This document shows positions 32,588-42,140 of a stretch of 64,000 nt of DNA, piece by piece (position 1 is the first letter of the stretch; each line of letters opens with the position of its first letter). The translations under genes and the position numbers were made by a program. The stretch spans positions 1-64,000 of the forward strand of contig CAZGRL010000005.1 of the NCBI GenBank assembly GCA_964528155.1. The letters are read 5' to 3'. Source of the DNA: G001797105 sp964528155 (GTDB taxonomy: Bacteria > Chloroflexota > Anaerolineae > Anaerolineales > E44-bin32). The notes beneath the pieces are model-generated. The model saw only the letters and a program-made list of their open reading frames with translations, was not told the origin of the DNA and did no database searches.

Positions 32588-33808
32588 GTGAGAGAAGCCG
32601 TCATCGTTCAGGCTTTGCGCACACCGATCGGGGCGCATGCCGGCGCCCTGAAAGATGTTCGCCCGGATGATCTGGCAGCCATCGTCATCGCAGAACTTGT
32701 GAACCGGAGCGGTATCGATCCGGGGATGGTCGAAGAGGTCTACTTCGGCTGCGCCAATCAGGCCGGGGAGGACAACCGCAACGTCGCCCGAATGGCATTG
32801 CTCCTGGCTGGCTTTCCGACGTCTGTAGCGGGTGTCACCTTCAATCGATTGTGCGCCTCGGGCTTGTCGGCGATCAACGCTGCCGCTCGGGCGATCAAGC
32901 TCGGTGAAGGAGACGTGTTCATCGCGGGAGGGGTGGAGTCGATGTCACGCGCCCCATGGGCCGTCCCGAAGACCGAGCGCGCTTTCGCCTGGGGGGACGT
33001 CACCATGTGGGACACCACTCTGGGATGGCGCTTCCCGAACCCCAGACTCAAAGAGAACCACGGCAACGACTCGATGGGGGAGACGGCCGAGAACATTCAC
33101 GATGAACGGCCGATCTCGCGCGAAGACCAGGACGCCTTCTCGCTGCGGAGTCATCAGCGGGCTGTGGCTGCGGCTGACTCTGGGGCCTTTGCGGAGGAGA
33201 TCGTCCCGGTCACGATTCCGCAGAGGAAGGGTGATCCGACCGTTGTCGACACGGACGAGCGGCCTCGGAGGGATACGTCGATGGAGGCCCTCAGCCGACT
33301 GAGGCCGGCTTTCCGCAGAGACGGAACCGTGACTGCCGGGAATGCCTCGGGGGTCAACGACGGGGCAGCAGGGGTTCTGATCATGGCGGCCGACACGGCG
33401 CAGACGCTCGGGCTCAAGCCGTGGGCCCGCGTGGTGGCTTCGGGGGCGGCGGGTGTCGAGCCGCGGACGATGGGTTACGGCCCGATCCCGGCCACTCGCA
33501 AGGCTCTTGAAAGGGCTGGATTGCAGATCGACGATATTGGATTGATCGAGCTGAATGAGGCGTTCGCCGTCCAGGCGCTTGCGGTGATGCGAGAGCTCGG
33601 GATGCGCGAGGAGATCACAAACGTCAACGGCGGGGCTGTCGCGCTCGGTCACCCGCTCGGTTGTAGCGGAGCTCGCATCGTCTGCACCCTCGTCCACGAG
33701 ATGCGCCGGCGGGCTCCTTCCGAGAAGCGGCCATACTACGGTCTTGCGACTCTGTGCGTGGGGGTCGGGCAGGGGGAAGCGACCATCTTCGAGTGGGTCG
33801 GAGATTGA
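32588..33808 (+). CDS. Acetyl-CoA acyltransferase (thiolase), 3-oxoadipyl-CoA-thiolase-like
   Basis: A 406-residue thiolase. The acylated cysteine lies in FNRLCASGLSAI (usual CGSG has Ala here), the His in LIELNEAFAVQAL, and the second Cys in GLATLCVGVGQG; GGAVALGHPLGCSGAR is the C-terminal signature. Overall style (REAVIVQALRTPIG, GGVESMSRAPW) is closest to the PaaJ/PcaF 3-oxoadipyl-CoA group, though chain-length specificity cannot be read. GTG at 32588 is chosen because GGAGGA lies seven bases upstream; the ATG at 32573 overlaps that site. It is divergent from the hpa operon, so the two may share regulation of aromatic degradation. Confidence 0.9.
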   Translation: MREAVIVQALRTPIGAHAGALKDVRPDDLAAIVIAELVNRSGIDPGMVEEVYFGCANQAGEDNRNVARMALLLAGFPTSVAGVTFNRLCASGLSAINAAARAIKLGEGDVFIAGGVESMSRAPWAVPKTERAFAWGDVTMWDTTLGWRFPNPRLKENHGNDSMGETAENIHDERPISREDQDAFSLRSHQRAVAAADSGAFAEEIVPVTIPQRKGDPTVVDTDERPRRDTSMEALSRLRPAFRRDGTVTAGNASGVNDGAAGVLIMAADTAQTLGLKPWARVVASGAAGVEPRTMGYGPIPATRKALERAGLQIDDIGLIELNEAFAVQALAVMRELGMREEITNVNGGAVALGHPLGCSGARIVCTLVHEMRRRAPSEKRPYYGLATLCVGVGQGEATIFEWVGD

Positions 33809-33874
33809 CCCGAGGCACCCGGCAGACAAGCGGTAGGCCTTGCGAGGTGGTTTTGGGGTCTCGACGGCCTCGAC

Positions 33875-34432
33875 TCAGGACTTGTACGAGCCCCCGTCCC
33901 TCCCGTCCGTATCCGTGCGAAGAGCGCGCAGGAAGGCCAACACGCCTGCAGCCACTACTTGTCCTTGTCCCAAGGCACGATCGGCTAGGTTCCTGGCACG
34001 GGCCAGGCGGATCTCCGGCTCCGTCCGAGTGAGCTGGTACAACTCGACGAGGACGCCGTGTGCACTCTCCGGATGAATGAAGGCGATCAGTTTGCCCCCC
34101 GTTCCTACGACAGGTTCCGTGTTGATAAGGCGCACGCCCAGATCCTGAAGCTGGACGAGGAATTCCGACAAATTGTCCACCTCGAAGCAGATGTGATGGA
34201 TCCCCGGGCCGCGACTCTTCAGGAACCTGGCCACGCCACCTTCAGGTGACGTTGGCTTAACCAATTCGACCTCAGAGTTTCCAGTCGGCAAGAAAGCTAC
34301 GATCGACTCCTGGCTGGGCACGTCCTCGACGTGTGTGACCTCCAAACCCAAACCGTCCCGCCAGAACGCAAGCGCGGAGTCGATATCATCAACGACGATA
34401 GCCACATGATCAATCCGCTGGACTGTCGACAT
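33875..34432 (-). CDS. mce: Methylmalonyl-CoA epimerase with C-terminal extension
   Basis: A 185-residue vicinal-oxygen-chelate protein. The epimerase core covers about residues 1-137: IDHVAIVVDD (metal His), GPGIHHICFEV (metal His), FIHPESAHGVLVELYQL (metal Glu). It converts (S)- to (R)-methylmalonyl-CoA between propionyl-CoA carboxylase and the mutase. After the core, about 48 extra residues (from TRTEPEIRL) form a basic, probably helical tail not found in the usual 135-150-residue enzymes. It starts 47 bases after the mutase stop, the last gene of the propionyl-CoA operon. Confidence 0.9.
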   Translation of the reverse strand: MSTVQRIDHVAIVVDDIDSALAFWRDGLGLEVTHVEDVPSQESIVAFLPTGNSEVELVKPTSPEGGVARFLKSRGPGIHHICFEVDNLSEFLVQLQDLGVRLINTEPVVGTGGKLIAFIHPESAHGVLVELYQLTRTEPEIRLARARNLADRALGQGQVVAAGVLAFLRALRTDTDGRDGGSYKS

Positions 34433-34479
34433 TGTCCTCCTCGATGTATGCCGGATCGGCTACAGGCGATTTCCGCTGA

Positions 34480-36144
34480 TCACACCGTGACGGGTGCGCG
34501 GTACTCCCCCCACACTCGTCTCAGTCGGTGGCAAATCTCCCCGAGTGTCGCATCATGTTCGACGCACTCGATGAGGTGCGGCATCAAGTTCTGATCGCGG
34601 TCGGTGGCGGCCTGCGCCAGTTTCTCCAGTCTCGTCTGTACGGCCTCATCGTCGCGCCGTCGGCGCAACTCCGCCAGCTCCGCACGCTGTGCCTGCTCGA
34701 TGACCGGATCGACCTTGAGCAATTGCAGCGGCGGAGTGTCCGTCGTTTCGAATGCGTTCACCCCGACGACGATCGATTCCCCGCCTTCGATCGATTTCTG
34801 GGCCTGGAAGGCCGACTCCTGGATCTCTCGCTGGATGTAGCCGGACTCAATCGCCTTGAGTGCGCCGCCCATTGCTTCGATCTTGTCGAGGTATTCCCCT
34901 GCGCGTCGCTCGATCTCATCTGTAAGTTGTTCGATGACGTACGAGCCGGCGAGTGGGTCAACCGTGTCGGCAACGCCGGATTCGAAGGCGATAACTTGCT
35001 GCGTTCTGAGGGCGACCATGACAGCGTGCTCGGAGGGTAGCGCGAGTGCCTCATCCATGCTGTTGGTGTGCAAAGACTGCGTGCCTCCGAAGACGGCGGC
35101 CAATGCCTGTAGTGCGACTCGAACGACGTTGTTCTCGGGCTGCTGGGCAGTGAGGGTGGAACCGGCGGTCTGCGTGTGGAATCGCAGCTTCCATGAATCC
35201 GCGTTGGCTGCCTCGAATCTGGTGCGGACCAGCCGCGCCCACATGCGCCGCGCGGCGCGGAACTTGGCGACTTCCTCGAGGAAGTTGTTGTGGGAAGCAA
35301 AAAAGAACGTCAACTGGGGGGCAAAATCGTCTATGACCAATCCAGAAGCGATTGCAGCTTCCACGTAGGCGATGGCGTTTGCCAGGGTGAAGGCGACCTC
35401 CTGGACGGCTGTAGCGCCGGCTTCGCGTATGTGGTAACCAGAGATGGAAATCGTATTCCAGCGCGGTGCGTGCTCGTGGCAATAGCTGAACACGTCTGTG
35501 ATCAATCGCATGGCTGCCTGAGGCGGAAAGATGTACGTCCCGCGCGCGATGTACTCCTTGAGAATGTCGTTCTGGACCGTTCCTCGAAGTCGCTTGAGAT
35601 CCGCGCCCTGACGCCTGGCCACAGCGAAGTACATCGCCAGCAGGATCGCAGCCGGTGCGTTGATCGTCATGCTGGTCGAGACTTTTTCGAGGGGGATCCC
35701 CTCGAAAAGGCGGGCCATGTCGTCAAGGCACGAGATGGACACCCCGACCCTACCGACCTCGCCGGAGGCGATCGATTCGTCGGCGTCGTAGCCGATCTGA
35801 GTCGGGAGATCGAAGGCCACCGACAATCCGGTCTGGCCGCCTTCAAGCAGGTAGCGGAAGCGGCGGTTGGTCTCCTCCGCCGTGGCGTACCCGGCGTACT
35901 GGCGCATGGTCCACAACCGACCGCGGTACATGGTCGGCTGGACACCGCGCGTGAATGGAGTTTCGCCTGGGAATCCCAACTGCTCCTGGTAGTCCGGGGC
36001 AGGGTGCCTGGGCAAGTACACTCGCTTGAGGGGGATCCCCGAGGAGGTTGTGAAGGCCTGGCGGCGCTCGGGGTGCCGCTCGAGCGAAGGGGCGAGGATT
36101 TCTGCTTCCCAGCTGTGAAAGGCGCGGTCCAATTCTTCCGTCAC
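34480..36144 (-). CDS. Methylmalonyl-CoA mutase large (catalytic) subunit
   Basis: A 554-residue catalytic TIM-barrel subunit without a B12-binding domain. LWTMRQYAGY places Tyr83 and LKEYIARGTY places Arg201 at the positions of Tyr89 and Arg207 of Propionibacterium MutB, the residues that recognise the methylmalonyl carboxylate. This marks it as a true methylmalonyl-CoA mutase, in contrast to the Phe/Gln paralogue at 22.8 kb. TIQ/TVQNDILKEY, HTQTAG and SLHTNSMDEALALP are family landmarks. The ATG overlaps the CYTH gene stop by four bases. Linkage to carboxylase and epimerase genes gives a complete propionyl- to succinyl-CoA module except for the B12 small subunit. Confidence 0.93.
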   Translation of the reverse strand: MTEELDRAFHSWEAEILAPSLERHPERRQAFTTSSGIPLKRVYLPRHPAPDYQEQLGFPGETPFTRGVQPTMYRGRLWTMRQYAGYATAEETNRRFRYLLEGGQTGLSVAFDLPTQIGYDADESIASGEVGRVGVSISCLDDMARLFEGIPLEKVSTSMTINAPAAILLAMYFAVARRQGADLKRLRGTVQNDILKEYIARGTYIFPPQAAMRLITDVFSYCHEHAPRWNTISISGYHIREAGATAVQEVAFTLANAIAYVEAAIASGLVIDDFAPQLTFFFASHNNFLEEVAKFRAARRMWARLVRTRFEAANADSWKLRFHTQTAGSTLTAQQPENNVVRVALQALAAVFGGTQSLHTNSMDEALALPSEHAVMVALRTQQVIAFESGVADTVDPLAGSYVIEQLTDEIERRAGEYLDKIEAMGGALKAIESGYIQREIQESAFQAQKSIEGGESIVVGVNAFETTDTPPLQLLKVDPVIEQAQRAELAELRRRRDDEAVQTRLEKLAQAATDRDQNLMPHLIECVEHDATLGEICHRLRRVWGEYRAPVTV

Positions 36145-36773
36145 GGTCTACCCTCCGAGCCCGGAGACCTCAAGGCCTCGCGGATCGCAAGATCCTCTGC
36201 CTTGATGTGCGGTCGGCCGGAGAAATTGGCGAAGGTGGCGTCGCCGAACGGCAGGCCCAGCGAACTCCGAAGCCGTTCGAACAGCGCCGTGTAACTGTCT
36301 GGAATTCTTCGTTCCCAGGTCAATGCAAGTCGCTCTGCCGCATGGATGATGTCCGGCAGAGAGTCACCTTCAATCTCGACGAAACACCCGAATGGGAGTT
36401 CGTCCAGCATCACGCTCACAGGATCAAGGGCGAAGACTTCCCGGTACTTCTCATATGTGAACACTCTTTCGAATCCGAGGGCTTCCAGGAAGGCCTGGGC
36501 CGTGTCGAGGTCGTCGACCTCGAACTCGATCTCGTGCCTGACCTCGGGAGACTCTCCGGGGGCTTTGTAGGTGAGATGGGCCGTTCGGTCCTGCCGCAGG
36601 CGCAGCACGGAGCCGGTTCGATGAAGGCTCCGGTCGGGGGTGTCGAAGCGAAGATTCTTCTCCAGCAGGCGTGGCGCCTGCAAGCGTGCCCCGAGGCTGA
36701 GCAGGCTCCGTCGCACGTCGGCCAGGTGAAGCAGGTAGAACTTGGCCTCGATCTCCGCCTCGGAGCCGCTCAT
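36141..36773 (-). CDS. CYTH-domain protein (class IV adenylate cyclase / triphosphatase-like)
   Basis: A 210-residue CYTH tunnel-fold protein. The N-terminal EIEAKF is the ExExK metal/phosphate signature, followed by FDTPDRSLHRTGSVLRLRQ, HLTYKAPGE, EIEFEV, EKYREVF and the late MLDELPFGCFVEIEG. The family includes CyaB-type adenylate cyclases, thiamine triphosphatases and inorganic triphosphatases; these cannot be told apart here. The gene is wedged between BCCP (one-base gap) and methylmalonyl-CoA mutase (four-base overlap), so it is co-translated with propionyl-CoA enzymes; the link is unexplained. Confidence 0.85.
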   Translation of the reverse strand: MSGSEAEIEAKFYLLHLADVRRSLLSLGARLQAPRLLEKNLRFDTPDRSLHRTGSVLRLRQDRTAHLTYKAPGESPEVRHEIEFEVDDLDTAQAFLEALGFERVFTYEKYREVFALDPVSVMLDELPFGCFVEIEGDSLPDIIHAAERLALTWERRIPDSYTALFERLRSSLGLPFGDATFANFSGRPHIKAEDLAIREALRSPGSEGRP

Positions 36774-36774
36774 G

Positions 36775-37272
36775 CTACACCAAGGTTACGAGAACCTGGT
36801 TTTGCTCGACGCTGTCGCCCGCCTGGACGCGCACGCGCGAGACGGTCCCTTCCCTTGGCGCTTTCAGTTCGTTCTGCATCTTCATCGACTCGAGGATCAC
36901 CAGGTGCTGGCCCTGGTCGACGCGTTGGCCCTCGGCGACCGGGACGGCCACGACCAGGCCCGGCATCGGGGCCTTCAAGTGGAACTCCCCGCTCGGACTG
37001 ATCTGCATCCCCGAGGCCTGGCGCAGTCGTCGCTGCCGCTCATCCTCAACGGTGATGTGATAAAGCTGTCCGAAGAGGAGCACATCCAGCCCCTGCTCGG
37101 ATGGGTATACATAGGCTTCGTAGGACTGGTTGTCGAGAATGAGGGAATACACTGGTTGGTCGGCGACAGACTGGAAGTCGACCTGCAGTCTCCGCCCGGA
37201 GAGGGTGATCTCACTCTCGGAGTTGATCTCCACCTCGTACGTTTCGCCATCTACCGTCGTGATGTAGCGCAT
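36775..37272 (-). CDS. Biotin carboxyl carrier protein of an acyl-CoA carboxylase
   Basis: A 165-residue protein with an N-terminal beta-rich region (as in the BT/linker domain between biotin carboxylase and BCCP of propionyl-CoA carboxylase alpha chains) and a C-terminal biotinyl domain. ESMKMQNE contains the biotinylated Lys, preceded by APMPGLVVAV. In many propionyl-CoA carboxylases this is fused to the biotin carboxylase; here it is a separate gene 53 bases downstream of that enzyme's stop. A biotin ligase at 62.5 kb could modify it. Confidence 0.92.
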   Translation of the reverse strand: MRYITTVDGETYEVEINSESEITLSGRRLQVDFQSVADQPVYSLILDNQSYEAYVYPSEQGLDVLLFGQLYHITVEDERQRRLRQASGMQISPSGEFHLKAPMPGLVVAVPVAEGQRVDQGQHLVILESMKMQNELKAPREGTVSRVRVQAGDSVEQNQVLVTLV

Positions 37273-37325
37273 ATCGAGCTCAGCCCCTCACGGTCGTCGT
37301 TGATTTGGGGAGGATGCATAGAGCT

Positions 37326-38834
37326 TCACCGATTCATCCGCTCCCAACGGCCGACCCATTTCCAGTTGCTGGTGTCACGCTCGCCGCGGCGCACGATTTG
37401 CGAGGCCTGTTGACTGAGTCGATGGGCGACGAGCGAGGCCATGATGGCGGCGATGTCGGAGCGGCTCGGCTTCCCCTCTTCGGCCTCCTCCATTGAAAAC
37501 CGCTCTTCAACAAAGCGTGTATCGTATTGGCCTCCCATGAACCGATGCGAATCCATAATGTTCTGGTGGAAGGGGATATTGGTCTTGACGCCCAGGATGC
37601 GGTATTCCTCCAGCGCTCGCCGCATTCGCAGGATGGCCTCGCCGCGCGTCTCGCCCCAACAGATCAGCTTTGAGATCATCGAGTCGTAGTAGGGCGAGAT
37701 CTCGAAGCCGGGGTAGACACCTGTATCCACCCTGACGCCCGGCCCTGTAGGCGGGATGATCTGGCTCAGTGTCCCGGTGGAAGGCAGATAATTGTTGTAC
37801 GGATCTTCGGCGTTGACGCGGCATTCGATCGCCGACCCCTTGAGTTGAATGTCATCCTGAGAGTAGCGCATCTTCCTGCCCCGGGCGATGCGAATCTGCT
37901 CCTTGACAATATCGACGCCGGTGACCATCTCCGTCACCGGGTGCTCGACTTGAAGCCGGGTGTTCATTTCGAGGAAGAAGAAGTTGTGGTCGGCATCGAC
38001 AAGGAATTCGATCGTGCCCGCATTGAGGTAGTCCACAGCCCGGGCGGCCTTGCAGGCGACCTCGCCCATGTGCACGCGCAAGTCGTCGTCGATGAACGGG
38101 GAGGGCGATTCCTCGAGGAGCTTCTGGTGCCGCCGCTGCAAAGAGCACTCGCGCTCGCCCAGATGGATCACGTTGCCGCTGGCGTCGGCCAGGATCTGAA
38201 ACTCGATGTGGCGCGCGTTGGTGAGCAACTTCTCTAAATAGACGTTGCCGTCGCCGAAGGCCGATTCGGCTTCTCGACGGGCCGACTGCAACAGATCGGG
38301 AAGCTGCTCGGGGCCGGTGACCTCGCGCATGCCCTTACCGCCGCCGCCGGCGGTGGCCTTGATGAGCAGCGGAAAACCGATCTTGGGTGCGATGGCGACG
38401 ATTTCCTCATCGCTCAGGTCGCCCTCGCCTTCGGTGCCAGGCACCACCGGAACGCCGGCGGCGGTGACCGTCGCTCGAGCGACAGCCTTGTCGCCCATGG
38501 CGGCGATGGCGCTTGGCCGGGGGCCGATGAAGATCAGCCCGGCTTCTTCGACGGCACGAGCGAAATCATCCCTCTCGGCCAGGAAACCATAGCCGGGGTG
38601 AATGGCGCCAGCTTTGCAGCGTTTGGCAATCTCGATGATCTTGTCGCCGCGCAAGTACGACTCTCGCGCCGGGGCAGGGCCGAGCAGATAGGCCTCGTCG
38701 GCGTAACGTACGTGGAGCGACGAGCGATCCGCCTCGGAGAACACGGCGACCGTGTTCATCCCCAACTCGCGGCATGCGCGCAGTATTCGGACGGCGATCT
38801 CTCCGCGGTTGGCGACCAGAACCTTACTGAACAT
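37326..38834 (-). CDS. Biotin carboxylase subunit of propionyl/acyl-CoA carboxylase
   Basis: A 502-residue ATP-grasp biotin carboxylase that carboxylates biotin on the adjacent BCCP. Landmarks: SKVLVANRGEIAVRILRAC, KATAGGGGKGMR (glycine-rich ATP loop), HLGERECSLQRRHQKLLEESPSP (read in pieces), and FLEMNTRLQVEHPVTEMVTG. The C-terminal 50 residues (after RFMGGQYDTRFVEERF) match the tail of propionyl-CoA carboxylase alpha chains rather than AccC. The ATG at 38834 begins MFSKVLVANRGE. Gene order with carboxyltransferase and BCCP supports propionyl-CoA carboxylase. Confidence 0.93.
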   Translation of the reverse strand: MFSKVLVANRGEIAVRILRACRELGMNTVAVFSEADRSSLHVRYADEAYLLGPAPARESYLRGDKIIEIAKRCKAGAIHPGYGFLAERDDFARAVEEAGLIFIGPRPSAIAAMGDKAVARATVTAAGVPVVPGTEGEGDLSDEEIVAIAPKIGFPLLIKATAGGGGKGMREVTGPEQLPDLLQSARREAESAFGDGNVYLEKLLTNARHIEFQILADASGNVIHLGERECSLQRRHQKLLEESPSPFIDDDLRVHMGEVACKAARAVDYLNAGTIEFLVDADHNFFFLEMNTRLQVEHPVTEMVTGVDIVKEQIRIARGRKMRYSQDDIQLKGSAIECRVNAEDPYNNYLPSTGTLSQIIPPTGPGVRVDTGVYPGFEISPYYDSMISKLICWGETRGEAILRMRRALEEYRILGVKTNIPFHQNIMDSHRFMGGQYDTRFVEERFSMEEAEEGKPSRSDIAAIMASLVAHRLSQQASQIVRRGERDTSNWKWVGRWERMNR

Positions 38835-38944
38835 CCCCAACCTCACAGGTTTCGGGATTAGAGCTAGGCATCATTGCCCCTAACGGCCGGACAGTGCCGT
38901 CCGGGCACCCTGGGTGGACCACCATACAGGGCTGGCGACCGATC

Positions 38945-40491
<1,547 letters not shown>

Positions 40492-40495
<4 letters not shown>

Positions 40496-40878
40496 AAGGA
40501 CCTCTCCCCGAAGTAATCGCGCGTACCGTCCCGATGCAACCCCCAGAGCAGAATCACCAAGGCTATAAGATTGCCCGCGGCATCTGCAGGCCGAGAGAGA
40601 GCGGCGTAGTCGCTTTTGGCGAGCAAAAGGCGATCCGCCCAGTACCAGGCCGTGAAGCCGAGCGCGCCCACTCGGGCGCGAGACGGCGCCCATGGCTTGC
40701 CGGTGAGTATGCCGTACGCGAGCATCACGCCTCCTACCCCCCAAACCGCGCCCGTCAATGGCAGATACCAGACGGGGATCGTGTTCGGGAAGGAAGGGGG
40801 GCGCAGACCAGTGGCCAACCGGATGAGAAATACCGCCGCCAGGGTTAACACCCCCAGGCCGAGCAGGGTTACGACCAC
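40492..40878 (-). CDS. Small membrane protein coupled to the carboxyltransferase gene
   Basis: About 128 residues if the GTG at 40878 is used; the open frame extends to an ATG at 40977 but that would overlap the oxidoreductase gene by 89 bases. Three to four hydrophobic helices are visible (VVVTLLGLGVLTLAAVFLI, YLPLTGAVWGVGGVMLAYGI, LGFTAWYWADRLLLA, NLIALVILLWGL). The C-terminus HRDGTRDYFGER is charged. Its stop overlaps the carboxyltransferase ATG by four bases. I recognise no family, and its link to propionyl-CoA metabolism is unknown. Confidence 0.65.
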
Positions 40879-40888
40879 GGGGCGCGGC

Positions 40889-41920
40889 CTAGATTGCAAG
40901 AAGGATCTTTCCCATCTGGCGACCGCTCTCCAGCCGCGTTTGGGCCTCCGCCGCCTGACGAAGCGGATACTCCTCATCGATCACAGGCTGAAGCTTGCCT
41001 GCGAAGACCAGGCTCATGACCGTGGCAAAATCGCCGTGAGTGCCCATCGTCGATCCGATAATCGATAAGTGTTTCCCGAAAATGAACCGATTGTCGATCT
41101 CGAACTTCGGTCCACCTGAATTGCCCACAGTCAGGATTCGCCCACCCTTGTGGGCGGCCCGCATGCTCAACGGCAGGGATCCCGCGCCGACATTGTCCAC
41201 CACCACATCGACCCCTCGCCGGTTGTTGGCCTTGAAAACCGCCGTCGACCAGTCCTCGACCTGCGAGCGGTCGATGAGGGTGTCTGCCCCGAGGCTGCTT
41301 GCCAGGTCGAGCTTCTCCGCCGACGAGCCGACGACAAAGACGGTGGCGCCAGTCAGCTTGGCGATCTGGATACAGGCCGTGCTGACTCCGCCAGAAGCGC
41401 CTATGATCAGCACAGTCTCGCCCGGCCTGAGTTTTCCTCGGGTAATCAGTGAATGCCAGCCGGTCAGGAAGACGAGGGCTGCGGCCGCGGCCGATCTGGT
41501 TGCGAACCCTTCCGGAATTCTGAGTGCATTTACGGCCGGTATGGACACGAATTCAGCGTATGTCCCCGAGATCGTTTCCCCGAGAAGGTGCCACTGCCGG
41601 CACTGGTTGTCCTTCCCGGCCAGACAGGCCTCGCATTCGCCGCAGGAGATACTCGGGTTCACCACAACGCGCTCTCCGACCTGGAATCCTTGGACTCCGT
41701 CGCCGACCGCGGCGATCTCGCCGGCGGCATCGGCGCCGAGGACATGCGGGTACTCGAGCTTCAATCCCGGCCATCCCTTCCGGGTCCAGATATCAGAGGC
41801 GTTCAGCGCGGCCCATTGGATACGCACCTGGACGTGACCCAGCTTCGGCTCAGGCTCGGCCAAGTCGCCATATTGCAGAACGTCTAGACCTCCGTGTTGA
41901 TCGATGTATACGGCCTTCAA
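40889..41920 (-). CDS. Zinc-dependent alcohol dehydrogenase / quinone oxidoreductase (MDR family)
   Basis: A 343-residue medium-chain dehydrogenase/reductase. The GroES-like N-terminal half contains HVLGADAAGEIAAVG and the structural-zinc lobe CGECEACLAGKDNQC. The Rossmann half has IIGASGGVSTACIQIAK for NAD(P) binding. In this branch (crotonyl-CoA-reductase-like and qor-like proteins) substrates vary widely. It is the first gene of the propionyl-CoA operon, which hints at an acyl-CoA or enoyl substrate, but this is only context. A TATAAT box lies upstream. Confidence 0.88.
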   Translation of the reverse strand: MKAVYIDQHGGLDVLQYGDLAEPEPKLGHVQVRIQWAALNASDIWTRKGWPGLKLEYPHVLGADAAGEIAAVGDGVQGFQVGERVVVNPSISCGECEACLAGKDNQCRQWHLLGETISGTYAEFVSIPAVNALRIPEGFATRSAAAAALVFLTGWHSLITRGKLRPGETVLIIGASGGVSTACIQIAKLTGATVFVVGSSAEKLDLASSLGADTLIDRSQVEDWSTAVFKANNRRGVDVVVDNVGAGSLPLSMRAAHKGGRILTVGNSGGPKFEIDNRFIFGKHLSIIGSTMGTHGDFATVMSLVFAGKLQPVIDEEYPLRQAAEAQTRLESGRQMGKILLAI

Positions 41921-41983
41921 GAGACTATCTCCACGGGAAAGGATCGCACTCGATCCGGATCTGTCCGTACGCTTCTGGATGGA

Positions 41984-41989
41984 ATTATA
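41984..41989 (-). promoter_or_regulatory. Putative -10 box of the propionyl-CoA operon
   Basis: Minus-strand TATAAT 63 bases upstream of the oxidoreductase ATG. No convincing -35 at 16-18 bases. Confidence 0.4.
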
Positions 41990-42140
41990 GCCTGTGCAAG
42001 GTGAGGAGTGGATTGAGCCTAGACACGGGAGCCCTTGGGGGATCGATCAGGATGACTTTGCCCCCAGTGGTTAGATGCGATTGTCTATCACCGACATTCG
42101 CCGGCGGTATCTGTCGCCCACACCGCAGTCGGCGTGTGAT

